The notes beneath the pieces were generated by a model that did no database searches, was not told the DNA's origin, and was given only the letters and a program-made list of their open reading frames with translations. This document shows, piece by piece, positions 53,706 through 62,533 of a stretch of DNA of 64,000 bases. Numbering within the stretch: the stretch's first letter is position 1; each line of letters starts with the position of its first letter. Both the position numbers and the translations under genes were made by a program. The DNA comes from Fibrobacter sp. (GTDB lineage Bacteria; Fibrobacterota; Fibrobacteria; Fibrobacterales; Fibrobacteraceae): contig JAKSIB010000008.1 of NCBI GenBank assembly GCA_024399065.1, positions 60,380-124,379 of the forward strand, read 5' to 3'.

Positions 53706-53735
53706 ACTTGTCTTTTAAAAAGTCACTGAACTAAA

Positions 53736-54863
53736 TTAGTCACCGTTGATGCAACGGACAGAGTAAGCGTTGGTCTTGCTAGGAACCAGCTGACGAACCA
53801 TCTGATCGCTCATGCGGCCCATGGACCAGAGCCAAATGGTTTCGTTGCGACCATTCTGTGCAGACCAAAAACCAGCATATTCACCCATGTCTTCATAACG
53901 GACCGTAGACTTACCAATAACCTTACGATAGCCGGAAGAGAAAATGGAGAAACCATATTCGTCGGTACCGCCACCGCCCTGCCAACCGGTGGTAGCCTTC
54001 ATCTTCTTTGCGAAAGCTTCACACTTGTCAACACCGTCGTAGCAATGGGTAAGACCGGTCAGCAAGTCGTGCCATTCGCGGTCACGGGGCAGATGCCAAC
54101 CAGACGGGCAAGCCTTGCGGGCACCTTCCAAGTCATAAAGACGACCACTGCGCATGCAGTAGGAATCCTTGTCTTCGTAGCACCAGGAATGACCATCTAC
54201 ATTGAAGTTAACGTTCTGTGCGAACCATTCACGACCTTCTACCTTGATGGTACGGTAAACCTGACCATCGCGGGGATCCTTGAAGAAACCGGAAACTTCC
54301 CTAAGGGCAGCACGATGTTCCTGTTCTGCCTTGCGGAATTCGGCCACCTGCTTACGCTGATACTTTTCACGGCCTTCCAATTCAGCAGCCCATGCAGCCT
54401 GAGCCTGGGGGTCAGTAAACTTGATCTTAAGATCGCTCAAAGCGTAAAGATCGTCACCGCAGGCAAGGTCCACACCAGCAATGTTGATGATGTACTGAGA
54501 TTCAGACTTGTTCTTGCCCTTGCCGGAAGTGAATGTACGGGGCTTGTCAAAATAGGAAATCCAGGCTTCCTTGGTGCTGTTGCAATCGCCTTCGAAATCA
54601 GTCTTTTCGATTCGATCTGCAGGAACAGTCATGTTACCAGCAACGGAGAATGCGAATAAACTATCGTTCACCTTGAAGGAAACCGGCTGAACACTCTGAT
54701 AATGGGTGTACTTGCCAAGGCGAATATTGCCTTCGATTTTTGCAGAGGTGTAGTCACCTTCACCTTCTGCCTTATAGATTGCGTCCCAGGTTTTCGGTGG
54801 AATAGCAAAGGAGCTAGCAGCGGCAACACCGAGAACGGCAATAAGAGTCTTCTTGAAATTCAT
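53736..54863 (-). CDS. FISUMP (Fib_succ_major) domain secreted protein
   Basis: 375 residues. Signal peptide MNFKKTLIAVLGVAAASSFA. Region about 20-165 is a beta-rich unknown domain with a CysCys pair (DFEGDC...LACGDD); a coiled helix at about 155-190 (WAAELEGREKYQRKQVAEFRK). The last 185 residues are the FISUMP domain: KDPRDGQVYRTIKVEGREWFAQNV in two pieces, CYEDKDSYC, GRLYDLEGARKACPSGWHLP and AYSVRCING. In Fibrobacter succinogenes, such proteins are many and surface-linked; function not established. No clear promoter. Confidence 0.92.
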   Translation of the reverse strand: MNFKKTLIAVLGVAAASSFAIPPKTWDAIYKAEGEGDYTSAKIEGNIRLGKYTHYQSVQPVSFKVNDSLFAFSVAGNMTVPADRIEKTDFEGDCNSTKEAWISYFDKPRTFTSGKGKNKSESQYIINIAGVDLACGDDLYALSDLKIKFTDPQAQAAWAAELEGREKYQRKQVAEFRKAEQEHRAALREVSGFFKDPRDGQVYRTIKVEGREWFAQNVNFNVDGHSWCYEDKDSYCMRSGRLYDLEGARKACPSGWHLPRDREWHDLLTGLTHCYDGVDKCEAFAKKMKATTGWQGGGGTDEYGFSIFSSGYRKVIGKSTVRYEDMGEYAGFWSAQNGRNETIWLWSMGRMSDQMVRQLVPSKTNAYSVRCINGD

Positions 54864-54991
54864 TTTGATCTCATCCTAAATTTAAGACAAGGTCAAAATT
54901 AGCTTTTTTCACCTATTTCTTAAAGTATTTTTTTGGTAACCTTTTCAAATTCCGTTGTAGCCATTACATAATTTTTTCTAGTTTTCTCAAC

Positions 54992-55837
54992 ATGGCTATT
55001 ACACGTTACATTTTGCAGATTCATTGCCCTGACCAAAAGGGCCTTATTGCCGGTACCACTCAAGTCCTCGCCAAGGCTGGCGCAAACATTGTGGACTTGC
55101 AGCAGCATACCGCCAAGGACATCGAAACTTTCTTCCTCCGTGCAGTTTTTGAAGCAGACTCCGACAACATCGAAGAAGTGCGCAAGCACCTGGAAACTTT
55201 GGAAGGTCACCTCCAGTTGAACTGGAAGTTGTTCGACACCACCAAGGTGGAACGCGTGGCCATTTTCGTTTCCAAGACCGACCACTGCCTTTACGACCTG
55301 CTCCTAAAGCACCGCGACGGCGACCTTCCCTGCGAATTCAGCTGCATCGTGGGCAACCACACTGACCTCGCAGCCGTGGGCGGCTCCTTCGGCGTTCCGT
55401 TCTACTATGTTCCGTCCAACCCGGACAAGAGCATCCCGGAAAACCGTTTCCGCGAAATCATCGCCGAAACCAAGACCGACACCGTGGTTCTCGCCCGTTA
55501 CATGCAGATTCTCTCTGCAGCTTTCACCGAAGAATTCAAGTACCGCGTCATCAACATCCACCACGGCTTCCTCCCCGCCTTCAAGGGTGCAAAGCCCTAC
55601 CACCAGGCATGGAACAAGGGTGTGAAGATTATCGGCGCAACAGCACACTTCGCCACCGAAGATTTGGACCAGGGTCCGATTATCGCCCAGGATATCCAGC
55701 GCGTTCCTGAAACCGCAAGCATCAGCGAACTTGTAGAATTGGGTAAGGACATCGAAAAGCGTACCCTTTCCCAGGCCCTCAAGCTCTGGCTTGAACACCG
55801 CGTATTCGTTTACGGTGGCCGTACCTTTATTCTCTAG
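54992..55837 (+). CDS. purU: Formyltetrahydrofolate deformylase
   Basis: 281 residues. N-terminal ACT domain (about 5-80, ILQIHCPDQKGLIAGTTQVLAK), then a formyltransferase-like hydrolase domain with NIHHGFLPAFKGAKPYHQA (catalytic Asn/His) and ATAHFATEDLDQGPII (catalytic Asp). Produces formate and THF from 10-formyl-THF for purine synthesis or C1 balance. First of three tandem genes (purU, membrane protein, pyrE). Confidence 0.94.
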   Translation: MAITRYILQIHCPDQKGLIAGTTQVLAKAGANIVDLQQHTAKDIETFFLRAVFEADSDNIEEVRKHLETLEGHLQLNWKLFDTTKVERVAIFVSKTDHCLYDLLLKHRDGDLPCEFSCIVGNHTDLAAVGGSFGVPFYYVPSNPDKSIPENRFREIIAETKTDTVVLARYMQILSAAFTEEFKYRVINIHHGFLPAFKGAKPYHQAWNKGVKIIGATAHFATEDLDQGPIIAQDIQRVPETASISELVELGKDIEKRTLSQALKLWLEHRVFVYGGRTFIL

Positions 55838-55846
55838 GAGACAACC

Positions 55847-56338
55847 ATGTCCGACGAAATTAAAAACGAAAATCCTGAAGTAGACGCTCCCGTTACTGAA
55901 CTGGACATCGCTACCGCTGTTACCCCGGAACCGGAAAAGCCCGCTGCACCGCAAGCAGCACCGCAGGATCCGTCCGTCACCCAGCCCCAGGTCATCATCC
56001 AGAAGGAACGCAGTTTCTCCCACTACGTGGGCTTCGCCATCCTTTTCGTGCTCTGCGTCTGTTTCTACTTCGCACCGGGCATCGCCCTCACCTATGCCAT
56101 CAACTTGATTCCTGGCGTCACCATCGTGGGTATGACCTCCTGGATCATCTGCGCCATTTTCAGCGTGGTCATCTGGTTGATTTTCAAACTGAAGATCAAG
56201 GGTTTCAAGAAGTCCTTCTACTTCTACATCGGAGCCTGCGTCCTGGTTTTGGCTATTCTCATTGGCGCTGAAGTCATCACAGAACAGACCAACGTCTTCG
56301 CAGACCTTGTTGCCATGCTGACAGGCGGCAACATCTAA
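55847..56338 (+). CDS. Small integral membrane protein, unknown
   Basis: 163 residues. A Pro/Ala/acidic cytosolic N-terminus (about 1-60) precedes three or four helices (about 62-82, 88-105, 107-125 and 128-150). No family recognised. Nine bases after purU and 20 before pyrE, hence in the same operon, but the link to nucleotide synthesis is unclear. Confidence 0.7.
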   Translation: MSDEIKNENPEVDAPVTELDIATAVTPEPEKPAAPQAAPQDPSVTQPQVIIQKERSFSHYVGFAILFVLCVCFYFAPGIALTYAINLIPGVTIVGMTSWIICAIFSVVIWLIFKLKIKGFKKSFYFYIGACVLVLAILIGAEVITEQTNVFADLVAMLTGGNI

Positions 56339-56358
56339 TTTTTTCCGAGGTTTTCACA

Positions 56359-57030
56359 ATGACCAAGACTGACGCATTCGTTAATTTTCTCGTTGAATCC
56401 GGCGCTTTGAAGTTCGGTGACTTCGTTACCAAGAGCGGCCGCAATACTCCGTATTTCATCAATACCGGAGAATTCCGTACTGGCGCATCTCTTTCCAAGC
56501 TGGCAGAATTCTACGCGGCAGCATTTGTTGAACATTTCGACGGCAAGGCAACCAACCTCTACGGTCCGGCTTACAAGGGCATTCCCCTGTGCGCAGCCAC
56601 TGCCATGAAGTTGTCCGACGTCTATGCCAAGAACCTTACCTTTACATACAACCGTAAGGAAGTCAAGGACCACGGCGAAGGCGGTTCCCTGGTGGGTTAC
56701 AAGTACGCAGAAAAGACCAACGTTGTGATCATCGAAGACGTGATTACTGCAGGTACTTCCGTGAACGAAACTCTCCAGATCCTCAAGAACATCGAAAATG
56801 CCAACGTGATTGGTCTCTTGATTTCTGTGGACCGTAAGGAAAAGCTGGACAACGGCAAGTCTGCACTCCAGACCGTTCAGGACGAATACGGCATCGAAGC
56901 TCATTCCATCGTAAACATCAACGATATTATCGCCTTCCTGGAAAAGGAAGAAAACCGCAAGGCCATCAACGCTCCGGAAGGCATCCTGGAAAAGGTTTAC
57001 GCCTACCGCGAACAGTGGGGTGCCAAGTAA
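56359..57030 (+). CDS. pyrE: Orotate phosphoribosyltransferase
   Basis: 223 residues. KFGDFVTKSGRNTPYFINTG, LYGPAYKGIPL, FNRKE-like TYNRKEVKDHGEGG (the flexible catalytic loop), and the PRPP loop VVIIEDVITAGTS. Converts orotate plus PRPP to OMP in pyrimidine synthesis. The end is followed by an ATCGTAA/TTACGAT hairpin and AT-rich repeats. Confidence 0.95.
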   Translation: MTKTDAFVNFLVESGALKFGDFVTKSGRNTPYFINTGEFRTGASLSKLAEFYAAAFVEHFDGKATNLYGPAYKGIPLCAATAMKLSDVYAKNLTFTYNRKEVKDHGEGGSLVGYKYAEKTNVVIIEDVITAGTSVNETLQILKNIENANVIGLLISVDRKEKLDNGKSALQTVQDEYGIEAHSIVNINDIIAFLEKEENRKAINAPEGILEKVYAYREQWGAK

Positions 57031-57150
57031 ATCGTAATAGAAGGTTACGATTTACCAATTATTAATTATTAATTATTAATTATTAATTATGAATTATGAA
57101 TTACGAATTACAAGTTTCCAACTTTTCTTCGTAATTCGTGATTTGTAGTT
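57031..57150. repeat. Hairpin plus inverted pair of AATTA(C/T)GA iterated repeats
   Basis: ATCGTAA (57031-57037) / TTACGAT (57045-57051) hairpin, then ATTAATT heptamers and AATTATGA/AATTACGA units (57056-57113), then inverted units TTCGTAATTCGTGATT (57127-57142 and on). The two blocks could form a long stem over a short loop. Confidence 0.7.
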
Positions 57151-57176
57151 TATGGGGTAACGGCGGTTCTGTGTTT

Positions 57177-57866
57177 ATGTGGAAGTTTTCAGTTTCCATT
57201 TGTTTTGCTTTGGCTTGCATTCTTTCAGGGTGCAGCCAAACTTATCAATGGAGCAAAAAGCATCCCGACTACAAACAAGCTCCCTATGGAGAATTAGCGG
57301 TTGCCGGTGTACAGGACGCCTTTGTCCTCACACGTTCTGGGTGGTTCGCCAAACGTTTGAATGTCAGTCCCGACAGCATCCAGATTTTGGGCACACAATT
57401 CTGCGCCCAGTCCATGCTGAACGAATTGAAAGGCGCCTACAGCAAGCTCAACATCCTCCCCGAAAACGCGCTCGCCGACTCTCCCGAAGAGAGTCAGAAA
57501 CTGGATGACCGCATTTTCATGAAGGGAAAGCTCCCTGAACAAGGGGTATTCATCAAGGACAGCGCAGGCAATATTCCGCCGAGAATCCTGATAATACACG
57601 AAGTCATCGTCGGCACCGACCTGAACCGAGAAAGTTTCTTCGACTACGCTTTGATTCACAACGAAAGTCCAGAACGTACCGCAGCCCAAAACATCAGTGC
57701 CATTGTGTCCTACACTCTTTGGGACAATGAGAAACAACGGCCTCTTTTCAGTGCCGTTGATGAAATCCAGCACCCGGTTCTCATGATGACCTGGGCTGAC
57801 ATGGAAACGTTGGTACGTTTGGCCGTTTCAGAAATCCGTAAGAACTTGTACATGGGGACTAAATGA
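57177..57866 (+). CDS. Lipoprotein of unknown function
   Basis: 229 residues from ATG 57177 (lipoprotein signal ...ALACILSGC). The mature part is compact with alternating helices and strands (VSPDSIQILGTQFCAQSM, PRILIIHEVIVGTDLNRE, WADMETLVRLAVSEIRKNL), resembling the layout of periplasmic LPS-assembly-type or 'DUF' lipoproteins without a clear hit. Overlaps the next gene by four bases (ATGA), so it likely works with that outer-membrane protein. Confidence 0.7.
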   Translation: MWKFSVSICFALACILSGCSQTYQWSKKHPDYKQAPYGELAVAGVQDAFVLTRSGWFAKRLNVSPDSIQILGTQFCAQSMLNELKGAYSKLNILPENALADSPEESQKLDDRIFMKGKLPEQGVFIKDSAGNIPPRILIIHEVIVGTDLNRESFFDYALIHNESPERTAAQNISAIVSYTLWDNEKQRPLFSAVDEIQHPVLMMTWADMETLVRLAVSEIRKNLYMGTK

Positions 57867-59140
57867 AGAAATTGAAGTCCCTAATCATGTTCCTGCTGGT
57901 ATTTGTTGCAACATTCTCTGCAACTGTTTCCGCCAGTGACGTTTTTTTCAATTCCCGATGGACGCTCTGGGAAAATGCAGACATTCTTATTTGGACAAAC
58001 GACAAGGAACTGGCCATCGACCCGAGAGAATTCTGTCTTTCCCTCCGCAGAAACAACATGGCCATTGGCGAGCCCAAATGCCGCACCCTAGGCGAATGGG
58101 AACGAGACTCCATAGCCGCCCGCTATGCAAGCTGGCTCAGCTACAATATGGAACCGGGGCTTTCTTCAAACTATTTGAAAGCCCGACATCCGTACATGAG
58201 CGCGAAGATCCAGGAACTTGAAGATAAAATCGTCATGTACATTGCAGACAAAGGAAATGTTCTGCAGATTGCCATTTTCGATGAGACGTCATCCGAACCG
58301 AAAGCCGCCGGCACCGTACAAAAGAAAGCCGACAAGATTGCCCTGGGCGACGACATCGCAAGCACATTCTTTGACCGCAAAACTTCCCGCCGTTTAAGCA
58401 AGGAAGAACGTCAAAAGAAAATGACAGAACCTGACGACTACTACAAGGAAGTTCCCAACGTCCGCGCCTGGGGAGGTTTCTCCGTAGGCTACGCCCAGGC
58501 CCAGGTTCCTCTGACGCCTTACAACTGGGTCCATAGGCATGTCGAAAGCCAGGTACGCAACTACCGAATCACCCGAGATTCCGTAAGCCTCTGGAATTTC
58601 ATCGACGATTCCACCCCGCTATTTACATTGTACGCAGGCGCCATCTGGTACGGTTTCATCGGTGGCGAAATTTTCTACCGCTACAGCAATCACGTCGTAA
58701 AGACGGACAAACGCGACACCGTTTACAACGAATTGGATCACTGGGATTTCGGCCAGCATGAAATCGGTTTGAACGTCATGTTCTCCAAAACTTTCGCACC
58801 CATCAAGTTGATGGACATACACCTGTTCGGTTTCCTTGGCTTCCAATACAGTTTCTACGCCGAAAATATCGGAGTAAAAAAAGATGTCGAGCTTCCGTCA
58901 AAAGCCTACAGGGCTCGCGTAAAGTTTGAGGACGTCTACAAGGGAGCGCTCCTCGGAGGCGGAAGCCAATTTGTATTTGCAAAGCACTACGGTTTCAGCG
59001 TCCGCACAGGTATATCCAGCCGCGGCAAGAGCGTCTACACGGAACCATCTCCTGACGCAGGCATCGAGCCCACAATTATCGGTGCCATGACCGTAGACTG
59101 GTTTATCAATTTCGGCCTAGAATATCACTGGGATTTGTAA
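57863..59140 (+). CDS. Outer-membrane protein partner of the upstream lipoprotein
   Basis: 425 residues. Signal peptide about 1-24 (...SATVSAS). Periplasmic N-terminal domain about 25-190 rich in charged residues; from about 200 to the end beta strands with Tyr/Phe pattern and a final Asp-Leu after YHW, consistent with a barrel (GGFSVGYAQAQVPL, AGAIWYGFIGGEIFYRYS, LGGGSQFVFAKHYGFSVRTG). Function unknown. Translational coupling to the lipoprotein is the best clue. Confidence 0.65.
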   Translation: MKKLKSLIMFLLVFVATFSATVSASDVFFNSRWTLWENADILIWTNDKELAIDPREFCLSLRRNNMAIGEPKCRTLGEWERDSIAARYASWLSYNMEPGLSSNYLKARHPYMSAKIQELEDKIVMYIADKGNVLQIAIFDETSSEPKAAGTVQKKADKIALGDDIASTFFDRKTSRRLSKEERQKKMTEPDDYYKEVPNVRAWGGFSVGYAQAQVPLTPYNWVHRHVESQVRNYRITRDSVSLWNFIDDSTPLFTLYAGAIWYGFIGGEIFYRYSNHVVKTDKRDTVYNELDHWDFGQHEIGLNVMFSKTFAPIKLMDIHLFGFLGFQYSFYAENIGVKKDVELPSKAYRARVKFEDVYKGALLGGGSQFVFAKHYGFSVRTGISSRGKSVYTEPSPDAGIEPTIIGAMTVDWFINFGLEYHWDL

Positions 59141-59187
59141 GAGATTCGCATAAGGGGGGCTGTTATTTTTCTACATTACCGCCCACT

Positions 59188-60579
59188 ATGAGTGAAAATC
59201 AAGAAGTTGTAAAAGAAGAAAAAGTTAATCCGTTTTTGACACCGATTAACATTATTGAGCCCGAGAACAAGCTCCCCGACTATACTTTTGACATGTTGCC
59301 GGCCGAACAAAAGGCCATCCTTACCAAGCACGGTTGGACCGACCTGATGCCGGTTCAACGCAAGACCATGCCCTATATGCTTGCAGCTCGCGATATGCTG
59401 GTGCAGTCCAAGACAGGTTCCGGCAAGACCGGCGCATACGTTCTTCCCCTTTTGCAGGTTATCGTTCGCGACCATCTGTTCCCCCAGGCATTGATTTTGG
59501 TGCCGACCCGCGAATTGGCCATCCAGGTACAGGACGAAGTGCAGAAACTTTCCGAAGGTACAGGCATCAAGTCCGTTGCAATTTTCGGCGGCGTTTCCTA
59601 TGAACCTCAGCTGAAGGCTCTCAAGGAAGGCGTCCATATTATCGTTGCTACCCCGGGTCGTTTGATGGACCACGTAAGCCGCGGTAACGTAGATTTTCTG
59701 GACATTCGCGACCTCGTCCTGGACGAAGCCGACGAAATGCTCTCCATGGGTTTCTATCCTGACATGCAGAAGATCCGCAAGTATCTTCCCAAGCAGATTG
59801 CCTGCACCATGTTCAGCGCCACCATTCCTCAGACAGTGAAGGCCCTCGCCCGCGAATTTCAGCGTCCGTCCGCAGAATTCCTTTCCCTGTCCTACGACAA
59901 GGTGATTGCAAACAACCTGGAACACCGCTGGTACTCCTGCGACGTGATGGACAAGGATTCCATGACCATCAAGGTGCTGGAATACGAAAATCCCGAAAGT
60001 TGCATGATTTTCTGCAACAAGAAGTGCGACGTGAGCTATCTTGAACAGGTTTTGTCCGGCTATGGTTTTAACGTTGGCGCCCTTTCTGGCGACGTTTCCC
60101 AGAACCTTCGTGAAAAGACTCTTAATGCATTCCGCGACAAGAAGCTCCGTATCCTGATTTGTACAGACGTTGCCGCCCGCGGTATCGATGTGGACCACGT
60201 TACCCACGTTATCGTCTACGATCATCCGGATGACCACGAAGTCTACGTCCACCGTAGTGGACGTACGGCCCGTGCAGGCCGTAGCGGCGTCTGCATTTCC
60301 CTCATCACTCCGGTGGAGGAAATCGAAATCAAGAAGACCGCCGCAGACTTCGGCATCAACTTCATCAAGCAGGAACCTCTCACCAACGAAGCAATCGCCC
60401 AGAAGGTTGCTGAACGCACCAAGAAGCAGTTGCAGGAAGTCAGCAAGCATTTCGGTGGTCAGAAGGCCAAGGAACGCATCAGCCACTTCATCCCGCTGGC
60501 CAAGGAACTGGCAAACGGCAGTCAGGATGACCAGATGCTCCTCGCCTACCTGCTGGATCGTTACGTTTGGAAGAAATAG
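59188..60579 (+). CDS. DEAD-box ATP-dependent RNA helicase
   Basis: 463 residues. Q-motif region GWTDLMPVQRKTMP, motif I SKTGSGKT, Ia PTRELA, II DEAD (VLDEADEMLSMGF), III SAT, V TDVAARGIDVD, VI HRSGRTARAGR. A helical tail of about 100 residues has no RNA-binding RGG or DbpA domain, so the subfamily (RhlE/CshA/DeaD) is open. Role in RNA remodelling, ribosome biogenesis or decay. TACATT lies 11 bases before the ATG and there is no Shine-Dalgarno. Confidence 0.93.
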   Translation: MSENQEVVKEEKVNPFLTPINIIEPENKLPDYTFDMLPAEQKAILTKHGWTDLMPVQRKTMPYMLAARDMLVQSKTGSGKTGAYVLPLLQVIVRDHLFPQALILVPTRELAIQVQDEVQKLSEGTGIKSVAIFGGVSYEPQLKALKEGVHIIVATPGRLMDHVSRGNVDFLDIRDLVLDEADEMLSMGFYPDMQKIRKYLPKQIACTMFSATIPQTVKALAREFQRPSAEFLSLSYDKVIANNLEHRWYSCDVMDKDSMTIKVLEYENPESCMIFCNKKCDVSYLEQVLSGYGFNVGALSGDVSQNLREKTLNAFRDKKLRILICTDVAARGIDVDHVTHVIVYDHPDDHEVYVHRSGRTARAGRSGVCISLITPVEEIEIKKTAADFGINFIKQEPLTNEAIAQKVAERTKKQLQEVSKHFGGQKAKERISHFIPLAKELANGSQDDQMLLAYLLDRYVWKK

Positions 60580-60580
60580 A

Positions 60581-60704
60581 AGGCACGAGGTACGAGGCGC
60601 GAGCTCGGCACCCAAGGGTGCCTAGAGGAAACGTCCCAAAGACCTCAAGCCTCAAAGTGAGCACCACAGATAACCTCGAGCCTGAAGCCTCGAACCTGGA
60701 ACCT
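60581..60704. repeat. Inverted pair of CGAGGT-family repeats around a hairpin
   Basis: Forward units GGCACGAGGTACGAGGCGCG (60582-60601), a perfect hairpin GGCACCC/GGGTGCC (60607-60622), then inverted units to 60704, whose reverse complement contains AGGTTCCAGGTTCGAGG, almost the same as at 11753-11794. Confidence 0.75.
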
Positions 60705-60708
60705 AAAT

Positions 60709-61470
60709 ATGGCAAAGATTAAAGTAAAGAACGCTAAGGAAATTGAACTCATCCGCGACGCAGGCGCCCTCGCTGCAGAAACCCTGGTCCGCGCAGGTGA
60801 AATGTGCAAGCCCGGCGTAAGCACCTTGGAAATCGACGAATTCATCGGCGACTTCACTCGCAAGAACAAGGGCATTTCCGCTTGCATGGGTTATCACGGC
60901 TATCCCCGTTATGCCTGCATCAGCATCAACGAAGTTGTTTGCCACGGCATTCCCAACGCCAACACCATCCTCAAGGATGGCGACATCGTGAACATCGACA
61001 TCACCACTATCCTTCAGGGCTACCACGGTGACACTTCCGCAATGTTCTGCGTAGGCAAGGTTTCCAACATTGCCCAGGAACTGGTGGATACCGCAAAGTT
61101 CGCCATGGAAGAAGGCATCCGCGCCGCTGGCGAACAGGGCGCTCGTTGGAGCGACATTGGTTGCGCCATCCAGGACGTAGCCGACGAACACGGCTTTAGC
61201 GTTGTTGAAGACTACTGCGGTCACGGCATTGGCCGCGGCTTCCACGAAGAACCTCTGGTCCTCCACTTCCGCAATTCCGAACGTTGCCCCTTCATTGAAA
61301 TCGGCAACGTCTTTACCGTGGAACCCATGCTCAACGTGGGCCGCCCCGGCACCAAGACCCTCTCCGACGGTTGGACCGCAGTGACCCGCGATGGCTCTCT
61401 CAGCGCCCAGTGGGAACACACCGTTGTCCGCACCAAGAACGGCATTGAAATCTTGACCCTGCCCCGCTAA
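60709..61470 (+). CDS. map: Methionine aminopeptidase type I
   Basis: 253 residues. Metal ligands visible in order: DIVNIDITTILQGYHGDTSAMF (two Asp), GHGIGRGFHEEP (His) and FTVEPML (Glu), and a C-terminal Glu in AQWEHTVV. CISINEVVCHGIP is the substrate-pocket His loop. Removes initiator Met from new proteins in the cytoplasm. Followed 23 bases later by a small gene. Confidence 0.95.
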   Translation: MAKIKVKNAKEIELIRDAGALAAETLVRAGEMCKPGVSTLEIDEFIGDFTRKNKGISACMGYHGYPRYACISINEVVCHGIPNANTILKDGDIVNIDITTILQGYHGDTSAMFCVGKVSNIAQELVDTAKFAMEEGIRAAGEQGARWSDIGCAIQDVADEHGFSVVEDYCGHGIGRGFHEEPLVLHFRNSERCPFIEIGNVFTVEPMLNVGRPGTKTLSDGWTAVTRDGSLSAQWEHTVVRTKNGIEILTLPR

Positions 61471-61493
61471 GCGAAAAACGGAGTCTCGTCAAA

Positions 61494-61829
61494 ATGTCCC
61501 TGCTAACGAACTTTCGTGACAAGGCGGTTGAGAAATTCGTCCGGAACCACGAACTTGTAAAAAAGTTCGGTGACGTCCAGACCATTTCTATTGATTCTGA
61601 AAAAGGAATCATTGATACAACCGTCCTGCTCCACGGGGAAATCGCCCCCATCAAGTTCCGCGGCTACTATTATTTTGACGACACCGACAAAGGCACCGAC
61701 ATCGTCATCCGCAAAATTACCTGTGAAAGGCAGTGGATCGATACGGCTCTGGACTACTGGCTAGGCGACAAAACCTTGCGCTATTCCATACCAGGCCTTG
61801 CCGGTGGCATCGCAAAGTTCTTCTTTTAG
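61494..61829 (+). CDS. Conserved-looking small protein, unknown
   Basis: 111 residues, one alpha/beta domain (helix RDKAVEKFVRNHELVKKFG, then strands SIDSEKGIIDTTVLLHGE, PIKFRGYYYF and DIVIRKITCERQWIDTAL). No signal peptide. It fits between map and a terminator, so likely co-transcribed with map. Family not recognised; the strand pattern recalls START/SRPBCC-like small proteins only vaguely. Confidence 0.65.
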   Translation: MSLLTNFRDKAVEKFVRNHELVKKFGDVQTISIDSEKGIIDTTVLLHGEIAPIKFRGYYYFDDTDKGTDIVIRKITCERQWIDTALDYWLGDKTLRYSIPGLAGGIAKFFF

Positions 61830-61835
61830 TATATT

Positions 61836-61866
61836 TCAAGCATACCCTCACGGTATGCTTTTTTTA
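61836..61866 (+). terminator. Intrinsic terminator after the map pair
   Basis: AAGCATACC (61838-61846) / GGTATGCTT (61852-61860), then T5 plus A-T. Confidence 0.88.
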
Positions 61867-61877
61867 TTGGAGTCTAT

Positions 61878-62525
61878 ATGGAACAGAAAGAAAATGTCAC
61901 TGCAGAGAAGTTGAAAGATAAGGTCGCAAGCATTCTTTTCGACCTGCTTACCGACATTCCCGAATCCCTCTATGGACAGAACAACAACCCCGACGAAAAG
62001 GTCAAGCATCTTACGCGTCAGGCTGCGTTCAAGGCATCTACCGTCAGTGCCACCCTTTCTATTCCTGCAGGCATCACCGGCATCCTCACCTCCATCCCGG
62101 ACATTGCCGCCGTATGGCGCATCCAGGCTCAGTTGGTTTCCGACATTGCCGCATCCTATGGAAAGCTGGCCCAGCTCAGCCGGGAAGCTATGGTTTGGTG
62201 TCTGTTCCGCCATAGCGCCGCCTCCCTTTTGCGCGACGTGGCCGTCCGCACCGGGAGCCGCCTGGTCATCCAGAAACTTTCAATGAGTGCCCTCCAGAAA
62301 CTGGTCCAGAAGTTGGGCCTCAAGATTTCCCAGAAGTTGCTGAGCAAGGTCGTCCTCCGCGCCATTCCAGCCATCGGCGCCATCGGTAACGGAGCCTACG
62401 CTTATTACGACACCAAAGAAGTGGGAAAAACCGCAGCAGCCTACTTCAAGGCTCTTTCCGACCAAGTCCCCGATATTACCGAGGCTGAAATCGTCTCCCC
62501 CGACGAAAAGACCAACGACAAGTAA
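61878..62525 (+). CDS. EcsC-like family protein
   Basis: 215 residues. SATLSIPAGITGILTSIPDI and AAVWRIQAQLVSDIAASYG match the EcsC-family hydrophobic core (about 55-100), followed by amphipathic helices and an Ala/Gly pair region (AIPAIGAIGNGAYAYYDTKEVG). Presumed membrane-associated; function unclear in the family. Starts 11 bases after the terminator hairpin, so with its own promoter. Confidence 0.75.
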   Translation: MEQKENVTAEKLKDKVASILFDLLTDIPESLYGQNNNPDEKVKHLTRQAAFKASTVSATLSIPAGITGILTSIPDIAAVWRIQAQLVSDIAASYGKLAQLSREAMVWCLFRHSAASLLRDVAVRTGSRLVIQKLSMSALQKLVQKLGLKISQKLLSKVVLRAIPAIGAIGNGAYAYYDTKEVGKTAAAYFKALSDQVPDITEAEIVSPDEKTNDK

Positions 62526-62533
62526 GGCAAATC

